The notes under the pieces are model-generated. The model ran no database searches and had not been told where the DNA came from. It saw only the letters and a program-made list of their open reading frames with translations. This document shows positions 12,953 through 26,740 of a stretch of 64,000 nucleotides of DNA, piece after piece (positions within the stretch are counted from its first letter, which is position 1; each line of letters starts with the position of its first letter). The stretch lies in assembly GCA_946800325.1 (NCBI GenBank), contig OX326959.1:10732862-10796861 (forward strand). The letters run 5' to 3'. The position numbers and the translations under genes are program-made. Origin of the DNA: Luzula sylvatica. Lineage: Eukaryota; Streptophyta; Magnoliopsida; Poales; Juncaceae.

Positions 12953-14440
12953 CTAGCTTTCTCCCCGCGCAATTGCGCGGAGGTCTTCAGTCTGTCATGA
13001 TTTTATTTTTCTCAATACGTAATTAGATTCTACATTTTTTTTATCTGATTGTACACACATAAAAAAAAAATCTATCTTTTTGTAAATTTCAAAAAAACTG
13101 ATCCTCTACCAAACTTTTATTTCCTAATACTCTTATGAATGATCTTAAAAACAAACGGACAAAAATACCCTTCTATTTTCAAATTTAATAATTAAAAATA
13201 TGTTTTTATTATTTTTTATTAATTTTATTACTTTTAAGAAAATTCATAAACATTTTTAACATGCAGTGATTACAAAAAAAATATAATAATTACAAATTGA
13301 GTTTATATAATTTTAATATTTCATTTATTATGTTTGAAAAAATAACATCGGGTAATAATAAAATAAACAATACTAAATAAACATCTTGAAAATATATTGA
13401 TAGAAAAATATCGGTTTAAACATCTGGTTTTTTTTATTTTCATTCTCTTTTTATTTATTTCTTTAATAGTTTCATGATATTTTATTTTTCAAATATTTGG
13501 AATGTGTTTTTGTAATATTGTTGTTCGTTTTATTATTATTTTATGTTAGTTTTGCAAAGAAAAAATGCAAAGGTCAAAATGTTAAAATTATGTAAATAAA
13601 AAATATAATAACTTTTTTTAAATTATTATATGGTACCAAAATTTAGGACTTTATTAACATTATTAAAAAATAACATGTACATATGTAAATTATTTAAATT
13701 TGATGACATAGAGCAACCAAATGAGAGAAATTTTGTTAACTTTATACATGTACAAAATATAAATTAAAACTAAAAATGACCAACATATAAATAAAAAGGA
13801 CCGAAATATAAATTAAAATGTAAAAAAAGGTAATAATAAAATAAACAATAATAAATAAACATCTTGAAAATATATTGATAGGAAAATATCAGTTTAAACA
13901 TCTGGTTTTTTTATTTATTTCTTTAATAGTTTCATGATATTTTATTTTTCAAATATTTGGAATGTGTTTTTGTAATATTGTTGTTCGTTTTATTATTATT
14001 TTATGTTAGTTTTGCAAAGAAAAAATGCAAAGGTCAAAATGTTAAAATTATGTAAATAAAAAATATAATAACTTTTTTAAAATTATTATATGGTACCGAA
14101 ATTTAGGACTTTATTAACATTATTAAAAAATAACATGTACATATGTAAAAAAGGACTGAAATATAAATAAAAAGGACCAAAATGTTAATAAAAAGGACCA
14201 AAATATAAACTTAAATTAAAAAGGACCAAAATATAAATAAAAATGACCAAAATATAAATTCAAAAATGTAAAAAAGAACCGAAATGTAAATAATAGAGGA
14301 TCAAAATATAAATAAAAATGACCAAAATGTAAATTTTTAAAGTAAAAAGGACCAAAATGTAAATAAAAAGGACAAAAGTGTAATTTTTGAAACTAAAAAG
14401 GACGAAAACGTAAATTAAATTTTTTTTTTTTTACAAAAAA
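12953..14440 (-). mobile_element. Helitron-like element, 3' end at 12953, left (5') limit unresolved
   Basis: Read on the minus strand, the hairpin palindrome CCGCGCAATTGCGCGG (12965-12980) is followed by eight bases and then CTAG with a T next to it. That is the classic Helitron 3' terminus (hairpin about 10 bp from CTRR, inserted before T). The body to its right is non-coding: a direct duplication of about 300 bp (about 13360-13690 and 13845-14140, sharing AACATCTTGAAAATATATTG and TTGGAATGTGTTTTTGTAAT) and then a run of AAAAGGACCAAAATATAAAT units to about 14410. I could not fix the 5' TC end; the right coordinate is approximate. No Rep/helicase is present, so it would be non-autonomous. Confidence 0.5.
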
Positions 14441-16050
14441 ACCCCTGATGACGTGGCCTCATGTATGTGCTTTATTTCTTCCAACTTTATACATAAGTAT
14501 AATTTCTTGTTAATCCTTCCACATATAAAATAAATGCTGAATTTCTTAGAGAAAAAAAAACTAAAATAATATATCGACACACTACGTACTCCAATAGTCC
14601 CAAATTATACATAAAAAAGAAAACAAAATTTATATACAATTTAAACAATATATTATAGAAACTATTCATATTAAGTATTAGGGTTTCTATACTTTTAATA
14701 TTATTTGTCCCGTTTACGCCTCCAATCGTTTTGCATTTCTTATATATGCAGACTTGTTTTTGTTTCTGATAAATTTTGCATGATATTTTAGTTAAAATAC
14801 ATTTAATTCACGAGCCAGTAAATTGTGATGAAATATAAATAAGAATTGCGAGATACAAGTAAAGTACTCGAAATAATTGTTTATATGTTTCTTCAATATT
14901 TAAGAAATATTTATTCACCTATAAAGTACTTGCAAATTATACAGTAAAGATGGTTTGAGGACGATGAGTGTTGATCATATTTTATGGGTGATGCTATTAC
15001 AAAAACTAACATGACTTAACAAAGAGCAAATTCTTAGAAATAACAATTTTACCTTGATTAATAATGATTACTATTTAGTTCTCTTATTTATTAATACTAT
15101 TACATTCCATAAATTGTGCAAAAAATAAATTATATATAAAAAATCATAATCTTTAAAAATAACTTGCACAAATTTTATTGGATCAACATATTAGAAATAA
15201 TAATTTGCAAATTTTAAATTGGATATTCTTGGATAGAAATTGTTTTTTCAAATACGAATATCGAATACAATTTTTGTTAATTTTGAAATTAAAGAGCATA
15301 TTTTGTTTTATTTTGTCTTATAATATTTACCAACAAGAGAGCATGTATGAGTAAATTTATTCATTTATGTTTGTGTATTTGCTAGATTTTATTTTGTGCA
15401 TTAGAAATAATAATATATATTGTTTACATACAAAACAATAAATAACAATCATCGTAAATGAGGGTAAAATGGTCATTAGTTTGATTATTTTTAAAATTGT
15501 TCTTTGTTAAGTCATGTAGCTCTTGCAATAGCATCACGCTATTTTATTTCTTAATTAATTTTGATAAATTAGATATATGAATCTGATTATTTACTTATTT
15601 TGGTTTATTTAAAATTAGTTGAAATATTCGGTTATTGAACTCTCATCTCACGAATATATTACCTGTACGAAATGTTAATTTGAACATCAAAATTGATTTT
15701 TGTGTCAGAATAATTTTTCATTTATTTATTACTCATAAATCAACTGATCGAGCTTCCATAAAGAATTTTATGTATGTTAACAAATTCAAAATGAAGGTAA
15801 ATTATTTCTTGATAGTCCTACAAAAATAAACAAATTAAAAAACGTCAAAAAATGAGACAAAAGTTGAAATGAGTGAAGCTTCCAGAAAGAATTGTGCTAT
15901 TTATTTTCATTGATATTTTCAAATTGGACAATTGCATTTCTCATGATCATAGAAACACTACAGGCATTTGGTTCCCATCAAATTTTCGTGATATATTATT
16001 ATTAGTTATAACACAATTAATTCATGACCCATTTCATCTTGATGAATATA
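14441..16050. other. Intergenic; partial repeat copies and a long imperfect inverted repeat
   Basis: Positions 14755-14950 and 15955-16050 are diverged pieces of the dispersed repeat family. About 14985-15045 (GGTGATGCTATTACAAAAAC, ACATGACTTAACAAAGAGC) and about 15490-15540 (GCTCTTGCAATAGCATCAC) are inverted copies of each other, framing about 550 bp. Related inverted ends occur at about 35990/36465 and about 53515, so they mark a TIR family. No gene was found. Confidence 0.45.
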
Positions 16051-16520
16051 AATGAACTGAAGTTTGCTTGAAATATTATTTTTAGTTAAAACAATTATTA
16101 TCAATTACTAGTTTGTATGAGTAAGATTTCCAGTTTATATTGTAATACGATGAAATATTGGAGCAAATTACAAAATGCCCCTTATGCAAATTAATATACC
16201 TTGCCCTCACACTATCGATGATTTATTTTTATAAATGAACTGAAGTTTGCTCGAAATATTATTTTTAGTTAAAACAATTATTATCAATTACTAGTTTATA
16301 CGAGTAAGATTTTCAGTTTATATTGTAATACGATGAAATATTGGAGCAAATTACAAAATGCCCCTTATGCAAATTAATATACCTTGCCCTCACACTATCG
16401 ATGATTTATTTTTATAAATGAACTGAAGTTTGCTCGAAATATTATTTTTAGTTAAAACAATTATTATCAATTACTAGTTTGTATGAGTAAGATTTCCAGT
16501 TTATATTGTAATACGATGAA
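16051..16520 (+). repeat. Tandem repeat, period 183 bp, about 2.5 units
   Basis: AATGAACTGAAGTTTGCT recurs at 16051, 16234 and 16417, exactly 183 bp apart. The units include AATTACAAAATGCCCCTTAT and CACACTATCGATGATTTATT and are almost identical. The array lies within a diverged copy of the dispersed repeat. Confidence 0.9.
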
Positions 16521-16849
16521 AAAGATTTATGGACCTATTTTTTAAAAAAAATATTTCATATAAATTAGCATTAACAAAATAATAAATAATAAAACAGTAG
16601 ATATAAATAGTCACTATACCTATTAAACACAGAGTACACATGCAGCATATATTGATGCCCAAACATAAAGGGTTGAGATCAATAACGTGAACAAATTAAT
16701 GGCTAGAATTGTTTTGAATATTTAACTTCACAATAAATCGACACATGACCTCAATTTTAATTAAATTGTATATATAAAAAAAAAATCAGGAATAACTTAT
16801 TCTTTTGTTTTTTCAACAACAAACTTTTAGGATATTCACAAAACCACAA

Positions 16850-17160
16850 GGGACATGCATGTTTTGCTTGTGATCAATTTGGCATGATTTTTTAGTTACA
16901 ACACACTTAATTCATGAGCTATACATTTTGATCAAATAATAATTGCTATATATAAAGTGAAGCGTTTAAAATAAATGTTATTATGTTCTTCAAATTCTAT
17001 GAATTATTTACTCGATTATAAATGCGTTTTAGTAAAATATTGGAAGAAATCACAAATCACCAACTCAGTGTTATTGGAGTTTCGTGTGCAATAGAAGTAT
17101 CTATATAAATAATAAATAAATCAGTTACGACTTTTAGTTCAACGAGAAGTAGAAATAACA
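16850..17160 (+). repeat. Dispersed repeat family, copy at 16.9 kb
   Basis: It carries GGCATGATTTTTTAGTTACA, TTCATGAGCTATACATTTTG, TTATTATGTTCTTCAAATTC and AAAATATTGGAAGAAATCAC, and shares its 3' extension with the 12.1-kb copy. Confidence 0.7.
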
Positions 17161-17710
17161 AGTAAAAGCCAAGATGAACAATTTAATTGAGTACATGAAC
17201 AAATTAAATATCGAGTGGTCAAATTAAACTTAATCAATAGTAATTCAATTTGAACCAATCAAAATATAATTATTATGAGTATTTGGGCCATTGTAAATCA
17301 ATGGACTTAATCCATGATTAACAATTATAGTTATATTTGTTATTAGTGAATGATAGTTATGTAGTGATGTTAGTTGATGTGTGTATGTAATTAATTATGT
17401 GATTATATAAATCACCTCTCATATATTACTTTCAATCATTCTATCAATTATTATAATTTCTCATTCTCTCTCTTCTATATCAATATCCTGTCTATTGTAT
17501 ATATTGTATAGTGTATATACATACAATAACTACCTATACTATATTTAATTTATTATATCTATATTCCTCTATATATTTACTGTCCATCTCTATATTATAT
17601 CTACTATTATATAATATTATATAATTAGTATTATATAATCTTATAATAATGACAATATAGTTGGATAATTAAAAGTTGAAAGTTGACCCTAATTTAGATA
17701 ATAAAAAGTA

Positions 17711-17971
17711 GGGGGCTTCTATCATACATCAATTTCCTTATCATACACCCATTTTCAAAGGTATTTGAAGTAATTATTCATTTATGAATATTTAAGGTAA
17801 GATATCAAATATATTTATCAATTAATGTTTAACTAAATTGGAATTTTTTGTTGTTCATTTAAACAAAAATCTCCATAAAAGATAAATTTTATGATACACC
17901 CTTTAACAAATATAATTAATTGCTAAAATACACAAAAAACCCTTATAAAATGGTGTATGATAGAACTCCCC
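17711..17971. mobile_element. Mutator-type MITE, 261 bp
   Basis: The terminal inverted repeats are GGGGGCTTCTATCATAC and, inverted, GGGGAGTTCTATCATAC. The flanks form a 9-bp target duplication with one mismatch (TAAAAAGTA / TAAACAGTA). The same family occurs at 43483-43723. Nine-bp duplications are the mark of Mutator-like transposases. Confidence 0.8.
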
Positions 17972-17980
17972 TAAACAGTA

Positions 17981-20470
17981 AGGGATGAAACTTTGATAGT
18001 GTTGTGCATGTTTTTTCTTCTGAAATAACATATAACAAATAATAAAAACTTGTTTAGATAAATAAATAATAAAAACATGTTTGGATAAATAGTCATGTTT
18101 TTAATTTTTTCCAAGATAGTTAATAATAAACAAGATTTTTGAATACGAGGAATGCATTTTTTTACTTTCAGCTTTCCAAATCAAATTCACGTATTTCGAA
18201 ATACTCTATTTGTTGGAAGAAACTAGGCAAATTCAAATATACTTCATAATAAACTAAAATTAAACTATTTATATTAATATTAATACTGCATGTTATGTTC
18301 ACATTGAAGTAATATTTTTAATATTCAAATTGTGAGTTAATTTGGGAATAGATAAATATCCACCCTTAAAATAGCGAATTGATATACCGACACGAAAACA
18401 ATACATTAGCATAGAGAAATATCCGTGAATTAAAATGGAAATATTAGCATTATTAGTACTATATTGGCCCCAATATATATATATGAACGCCCTAAACAGT
18501 ATATGAGTAAGAGAACCGAAAAATGTGGTTGCATAAAATAATGGACATTTCAGTTGAAAAATAATATATTACAACTTAGAATGATATATTACACTAAAAA
18601 TAATTTGCGAGCAATAAAAAAGATAGTATAAATAATGTATCGACTTAACATTGAAAATGTACATCAGCACGTATTAATATTAAAAAGCATTATATCGACC
18701 GTACAAATATATATAAAAATGCTAACAATTATATATTGATGTTGAAAATGATATATTAATCTCTACAAATAGTATAGTCGGAAAAAAATTGTTATAACCA
18801 TACTAAAATATTGTATTTGAAATACATTGCTAGTACGGGAAATTATAGATGTCACTGAAAACATTATACTAGTGTTGAAAATGACATAGACGTTGAAAAT
18901 GATACTTATAAAATTATATTTTTACGAAGATGATATGGACACTATATAATATACGAAAATACATACTGATTACAATGAAAATAATATGTTATTAATTATT
19001 AACATGAACTATGATTTTCGGTTTTAAAAGTGATAACTTATTTTGAAAACTAGAGCGGAACAACTGCATATTCAATAAAAAAAGCCAAGATGCCAATATT
19101 ACTATTACAAGAAATTAGAGATTTAGTCGGGTTTGGAAAAAAATTTTACCTTAATGTAACGGTGCCTATATTGTAACGTATTTTACTATAAATAAAGAAT
19201 TCAAGGAGCACGTTTCGTGCTCTATGTTCCTTTAAAAAAAACTTATTTTGAAAACATAACATAGATGGTTCTTCAGAAAAAAGAAAAATAAAATTAAAAT
19301 CATGCTAAACCAAGCCTAAATAATCGATAATGGGCCGGTTGACACGTGCATATAGTGCGTAACACGTGCCAAGGCTAGTAAATAATAAATAAGTCGATGA
19401 TGAGTCTGATAATAAAATTTGTTGGATTATTTTTTTAATTAAAATTATCATTCAAGATTAGCATATAAACTTTATTAATACAAAATATTTACGAGGTCAT
19501 CGAGAGAGCTATTATTTTAGTCGTAATAGTCTCATAATATCATTTGTTGTACTATTTTTTTTTTACAAATAAAACTGATCATATTCATTGCATTACAAGA
19601 AAGTTATTCATAGCATAAGAATATCCAAGAATAAAATATGTTTTCTTATATTCATCATTGTGTTTTTGGGTCAATCTTTTTGTTATTTATTATCAAATAA
19701 ATAAGAAAATTAATACAATTAAATATTTGGTGATATTGTAAGTGTAGACACCCAATCATATTTATTAAAGTTAAATTGATTACAATAAAAATAAGTATTT
19801 TATTATTATAAAAAAAGTATAAAATTGTTTATCGAAGCGGAGCAAGGTAACATCTAGTTTTAGTTAAAATAATAGCTCAAAATGATCTAGTACATTGTTA
19901 TGAAATATGAATAAAAATGGCGAGACAAAAGTTATACTAAAGTACTCAAAATGATTGTTTATATGTTTCTCCAATTTTTAAGAAATATTTATTCGAATGT
20001 AATGCATTGGACTAAAATATGGGAAAAAAATCGCAAATCACCAACCATTCAAATAAAGTTCTTGCAAGTTGTACAGTAAAGATGGTCCGAGGAGTGTTGA
20101 TCATATTTTATTTGTTGATTAATTTGATAAATTAGATATATGAATCTGATTGTTTACTAATTTTGTTTATTTTTAGTTATGAAATTCGGTTATTGAACTC
20201 TAATGTCAGGAATATATTAACCATACGAAATTTAATATTGATTATTTTTTTTATTAACCATACGAAATCAACTGATCAAGCTTCCCTAAAGAATTTTCGG
20301 TAAACTAACAAACTCAAAATGCAAGTAAATTATTTCTTGATCGTCCGGAAAAATAAACAAATTAAAATACCAAAATATTAGATAAAAGTTGAAATGAGTG
20401 AAGCTGCCAGAAATAATTGTGCTATTTATTTATTTTCATTGGTATTTTCAAATGAGTGAAGCTTCCCTTT
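17981..20470. other. Intergenic, no gene seen
   Basis: AT-rich DNA without a credible open frame. Positions 19860-20100 are a diverged piece of the dispersed repeat, and 20110-20460 partly repeats 15540-15900. A CACGTG-rich stretch ending in CTAG|T at 19378 was considered as a Helitron end but lacks a clear hairpin. Confidence 0.5.
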
Positions 20471-21948
20471 GGGCATGTTTGATTTGAGGGATTTAGGTGG
20501 AGATGTATTTCAAAATACGGGATAAGCTCGAAATCTTTTGTTTGATTTGGTGTATTTGAGGGTGGAGATGGGTTTGAGGTTGGATGGTGAAATACACCAA
20601 AAAATTTGGTATTTCAAAATTGGATAAGCTATATCCATGGATTTCATTATAAAATTATTTTTCCAAAATATATAAATAAATAATGATAAATATTATATTA
20701 TATTATATTATAAAATAATAATATAATATTATATACTATTATATAATGTAATATTATTTAATATAATATATTATAAAAATAATATAATATAAAATAATAC
20801 AATGTAATATAATAATATAATATATATAAAATAATAAAAAAATATAATCATATGTATTATATGAATATAATATTATATATATATTAGAGTATAATATAAT
20901 ATAATATAGTATAATACAATATAATATAATATAATATAATATAATATAATATAATAATAATACAAAATAATATAATTAATAATAGTAATAATAATATAAT
21001 ATAATACAATATGATGATGATAATAATAATAATAATATAATATAATATAATAATATATTAAAGTATAATATAATATATAAAAAATAATAAAAAATATGAT
21101 CATATGTATTATATGAATATAATATTATATAATTTAAATATTATATTATATATATATTAGAGTATAATATAATATAATATAATATAATATAGTATAATAC
21201 AATATAATATAATATAATATAATATAATAATAATACAAAATAATATAATTAATAATAGTAATAATAATATAATATAATATAATACAATATGATAATAATA
21301 ATAATAATATAATATAATATAATATATATAAAATAATAAAAAATATAATCATATGTATTATATGAATATAATATTATATAATTTTAATATTATATATGAA
21401 TATAATATTATATAATTTTAATATTATATTATATATATTAGAGTATAAATATAATATAATATAGTACAATACAATATCATATAATATAATATAATATAAT
21501 ATAATATAATAATAATACTAATAATAATATAATATACTTTAAAACAGAATATAATATAAAATAATATCATATAAAACAAAATAATATTATATAATATAAA
21601 TATAAAACAATATAATATAAAATAATATAAATAGAATAATATCATATAATATAATATTAAACAATGTAATATTAAATATAATAATATAATATATATTGTA
21701 CAACAGTATAATATAATACACAATAACATAATATAATATACAATAATATAGTAATATAATAAATGATATACATTAAAATATTAAAATCATGGATTTTTGT
21801 ACCAAGAATCAAACAAAGGATTTGATATACATGGATTATCAAATACAACAAATCAAACAACTCACATGGATTATCAAATACATGGATAGTAAAATACATG
21901 TATTTCACATATCCATGTACATCAAAATCCCTCAAATCAAACAGGCCC
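20471..21948. mobile_element. TIR element (PIF/Harbinger-like ends) with an AT-microsatellite interior
   Basis: The left end is GGGCATGTTTGATTTGAGGG (20471). The right end, inverted, is GGGCCTGTTTGATTTGAGGG (to 21948). Subterminal sequences related to ATACATGGAT also appear inverted near the right end. The interior from about 20690 to 21780 consists of TATAATA-type low complexity with three internal repeats of about 255-265 bp that share AATCATATGTATTATATGAA. Open frames there are artefacts of the repeat. No clean target duplication was found. Confidence 0.65.
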
Positions 21949-22699
21949 AAAATGTCTATGAATAAGATTTCAAGATTATTAGTTTGTTCGAAGTAAAGTT
22001 GAAAAAGTGTTAAAACAATTATTATCAATTATTAGTTTGTATGAATACGATTTCAAGATTATATTGTAAAATACGATGAAATATTGGAGGAAATTACGAA
22101 ATGCCCTTTATGCAAATTAATAAAACTTGCCCTCATTCGATATTTTATTTTATAACTTTCCAACTCAGAGACATATTTATTATCAGTAAGCAAGAACGAG
22201 ATAATGCAGTATAAATTTATTTGCTCAAATGGAAAAGTGTGCAAAATCTAATTTATAAATAAATAAATTATGAAATAATATAAGAAAAAAGAGGTCAGTC
22301 ATGACTCATAACATATAATAACATGTATATTTTTCATTCAAATAATATTTTCACATACATCATATCAACCAAATATGTATATTTTCTTTTGTTTGGTAAT
22401 TTAATTAAATTAATTTAAGACTAGTTTAAGTTAAGAATAAATTATTTAATAGAGCATCGATATATAACATGAGTTTTCTAGTTGGGTTTATACCAAATTT
22501 AATACACATTGTGTTCAAAATAAAAACAATTTAGTTGATAAAATTTGGAGGCAATTTGGTTACTAATAGATAATTTAATGCAATATATATAGACATAAAA
22601 CATGAATTTGATAGTTATTATTTACATTAAATTGAATAATACATGTTTCTAAAATAAGACATTTTAATTCGTAAAATCCTAGACCATTTTGGTTAAAAT
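21949..22699. other. Intergenic, no gene seen
   Basis: AT-rich. Its start (22000-22130) matches the 183-bp tandem unit near 16.1 kb (AATTACGAAATGCCCTTTAT, CTTGCCCTC). I see nothing else. Confidence 0.5.
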
Positions 22700-23074
22700 T
22701 AATGTTTTAAATAGGGTGTAGTGGCGCGTAACGTTTGGACGTTTAATTTAGCGGTTAGCAAAAAGGGAGAGATATACCACCGCTTCACCATCGCCGCAGA
22801 TTTTGATCAAATTTTTTTTTTTTTGTAATACTACAATATGCATATAAATATAATTGAGCATACAAAATACTGAATATACCCTAATATTATTATTATTATT
22901 TATTTTTATTGCTATTATTATTTTATTGTTATTATTATAATTATAATAGTAATAATAATTGGTGTTGTTGTTTAATAATTATGATTATTATTTAATAATA
23001 TTTACAATAATAATAATTGTAATATTATTATTACTATTACTATTAATATTATTATTTGCTGAACTGTAGCTATG

Positions 23075-23117
<43 letters not shown>

Positions 23118-23341
23118 TCTACATAAAAAATTCAAGCAAATATGTTTGTATAACCATATTTAATTAATCATTTTATTTTTGTAAAATGATATAGCACGGT
23201 TACAACCGCTATATTTGTACGTTTTATGCTATATAAGTTCGTTGGAGCATTGCAGCGGAACAAAATGCTACAAAGCTAAAATCTGAAGCGATTAAGTGTT
23301 TATCTCCAAAAATCCGCTATAGCGCCGCTATTTAAACATTG
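22700..23341. mobile_element. hAT-like non-autonomous element, about 640 bp
   Basis: The right end (TATAGCGCCGCTATTTAAACATTG) and left end (TAATGTTTTAAATAGGG) are imperfect inverted repeats of the type CAATGTTTTAAAT. The flanks (GTTAAAAT / TTAAAAAT) look like a degraded 8-bp duplication. The interior holds ATT microsatellites (about 22880-23113) and a GCGGCGCTATAGCG-type subterminal region. The short hAT MITE at 40415-40599 has the same ends, and a second, left-truncated copy is at about 24875-25535. Confidence 0.6.
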
Positions 23342-23569
23342 TTAAAAATAAATAATTTAATGGAGCATAGACATAACAAAAAAATTTGTAGTTAATGTTT
23401 ACGTGAAATTTAATATAAATTATGCCTAAAATAATATAATTTAATTGATAAAAGTTGAGGTCAATTTGTTTAAAAATGGATAGTTTAATAGAGTATGAAC
23501 ATATGAATTTTTATATTAAATTTAATAGAAATTTAGTTCAACTAGAAATAAATTTTTTTTTTAGAAAGA

Positions 23570-23700
23570 ATCATAGAACACGAATCGTGTTCATTTATTG
23601 ATTCAATTTTTATATGATACAAATAAGATTCGAACCCACAACATATGAATCTTATATCAAAGCACCTAACCATCCAAACTGTGAATCATCGGTCAAATGA
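23570..23700 (-). mobile_element. tRNA-derived SINE-like fragment
   Basis: Read on the minus strand, an A-box-like TTTGGATGGTTAGGTGC is followed about 35 bp later by a B-box-like GTGGGTTCGAATC (23627-23639 on the plus strand). This matches a Pol III internal promoter. The same unit, with a mutated B box, sits at 25745-25890. Confidence 0.5.
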
Positions 23701-23769
23701 AAATAATTTGATTGATAAATTTTGAGAGCAATTTTTGGTTGAAGTTAGATAAATAAATTGTGTGCAATA

Positions 23770-24870
23770 TTTTTGTCGGCGCAAGGAATAACCAAATTTA
23801 ATTTATGGTAATCTTTATTGTTGTTTTCTTTGCCAAGCATGATATATTTGCAGTGTTTCCACGGCATTATTTGCATTTGCATCAAACATCACAATAGTCG
23901 CAATCAGTTTGCATGATTTTGTTAGTTACAACACACACAATTCATGAGCCACATGCATGCATTGTGATCAAATAATCATTGTTATATATAAGTTATATAT
24001 AAAGTGAAGTGTTCTATATAAACGTTACTATGTTCTTCTGTGGATTATTTACTCGATTACAAATGGACTGCGTAAAATATTGGAAGAAATCACAAAGCAC
24101 CAAATATTCAATTAAATTCTGGAAATTGTACAATGAGAAAATAGTCGCAACGTATATTCGAGTTTCTTGTGCAATACACAATTTATAAATGAACGCGTCA
24201 GCAAACAAAATATATGCGAATACACGACTGCACATACATATGAAAATTAGAAATTCGAAGTTGTTAGCATTATTAAATTAAATATTATTATTGTGAGAAA
24301 CTTATGGTTAGAACTTCCGTGACAATGCTTTTGTAAATGCCAAATCTATTTATTTTCCAATTTTTGTTACTTGATAGTATTGAATGGCTTTTAACCTATT
24401 ATGATTAAGCTAATTAGCATTTGTAATTATGATTTACTTATTATTTTGGGGCTTGAAAACTTGAGGCCGAGCCAGAAAATTCATCGCTATTTACTTATTT
24501 TTATCGGTTTTTGAGGTGTTGGATTGATTTTCAAAGAAAAAATACTCAATATGAGAATAAAAACAAGTAAGACCATAAATAAAAATATAATTTGCATCGA
24601 TATTTCGTACAGAAAATATGTAAAATGTGTTGATACTTTTTTCTTCGAGAGGGTACATTTTGAACAGTATTTCGGAAATGAGTAGAAACATGAATTAGAA
24701 CAACCAAATTATCGAGCTAATCCTTGAAGTTATTATCCTTGCTCGCCCATGGCCCCAAAACTGATTTGACCCCCAAAATAACACAAGCGTACGATACATG
24801 CCAAAATGGCGGAGTTTGTATCGAAGCCCCGTATTTTTTCGGTCATTCTCGAAAATGTTTGGGCTAATAT
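23770..24870 (+). repeat. Dispersed repeat family, longest copy
   Basis: It begins TTTTTGTCGGCGCAAGGAAT, exactly as downstream of SRP72, runs through the standard landmarks to about 24240, then continues through AACTTCCGTGACAATG, TAACCTATTATGATTA and CTCGAAAATGTTTGGGCTAA (about 24870). The second half matches 9345-10195. It ends abruptly at the truncated hAT-like element. Confidence 0.7.
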
Positions 24871-24874
24871 TTTG

Positions 24875-25535
<661 letters not shown>

Positions 25536-25744
25536 AAATAAATAATTTAATGGAGTATGGACATACCAATTTTTTGTAGTTAATGTTTACGTGACATTTA
25601 ATATAAATTATGACTAAATTAAAAATAATTTAATTGATAAAAATAGAGGTCAATTTGTTTAAAAATGGATAGTTTAATAGAGTATGAACATATGAAACTT
25701 TATATTAAATTTAAAAGAAATTTAGTTCAAATGATATATTTATT

Positions 25745-25890
25745 TTTAGTGAGAATCATAGACCACGAATCGTGCTTTTTTTTTATTCAATTTTTATATG
25801 GTACAAAATACATATGTAATTCAAATCCACAACCTATGAATCTTGTGTCAAAACACCTAAGCATTCAAACTATGAATCATTGGTCATATG
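25745..25890 (-). mobile_element. Second SINE-like fragment, decayed
   Basis: This is a diverged copy of 23570-23700. The B-box equivalent reads GTGGATTTGAATT on the minus strand, losing the conserved GTTCGA. The preceding 200 bp also match upstream of the first copy, so the pair probably spread by segmental duplication. Confidence 0.45.
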
Positions 25891-26119
25891 AAAATAATTT
25901 GATTGATAAATTTTAAGTGCAATTTGGTTGAATTTATATAAATGAATACAGTACGTATATGTTTACATAAAATTTAGTATTATTATGGAGTATCAGTTCT
26001 CAAGCTAAAAAATAACACATTGTCCAAACAATTTTGTAGTTATTAATTTTGTTTAGCTGATTAAAATAGAATATTGTTCTCTAAACACATATACTATAAA
26101 TACACAGTAAAATATAATA

Positions 26120-26740
26120 TTGTAATCTTTATTGTTGTTTCCTTTGCCAAGCATGATATATTTGCAGGGTTTCCATGGCATTATTTGAATTTGCATATTA
26201 TTTTGCATGATTTTGTTAGTTACAACACACTCAATTCATGAGCCACATGCATTGTGATCAAATAATCATTGTTATATATGAAGTGAAGTGTTCAAATAAA
26301 CCTTATTATGTTATTCGAATTCTGTGGATTATTTACTCGATTACAAATGGACGGCGTAAAATATTCGAAGAAATCACAAATCACCAAGTATTCAATTAAT
26401 TTCTGCAAATTGTACAATGAGAACATAATCGGAACATCTATTCGAGTTTCATGTGCAATATTACACAATTTACAAATGAACGTGACTGCTTTAAATATAT
26501 GCGAATACACGTCTGCACATGCATATGCTTATTAGAAAATCGAAGTTGTTAGGATTATTAAATTAAATATTATTATTGTGAGAAACTTATGGTTGGAACT
26601 TCCGTGACAATCTTTTTGAAGTGCCAAAATTTATTCTTCTTTCAAAAAACTTTGGTTACCGTTAGTATTCAATGGCTATTAACCTAATATGATTATGATA
26701 ATTAGTATTTGTAAAACTTGAGGCCGAGCCTCAAATTTCA
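26120..26740 (+). repeat. Dispersed repeat family, copy at 26.1 kb
   Basis: It runs from TCTTTATTGTTGTTTCCTTT through the standard landmarks and on to AACTTCCGTGACAATC and CTTGAGGCCGAGCCTC. It is closest to the 23.8-kb copy. Confidence 0.7.

Noticed and set aside
19340..19379. CTAG|T after CACGTG-containing sequence as a Helitron end
   Set aside because: No convincing stem of the right length directly upstream; CACGTG is only self-palindromic.
20873..22028. Several minus-strand open frames of 60-118 codons made almost only of Tyr, Ile and Leu
   Set aside because: Produced by TATAATA low-complexity DNA that lacks stops in that phase; no protein character.
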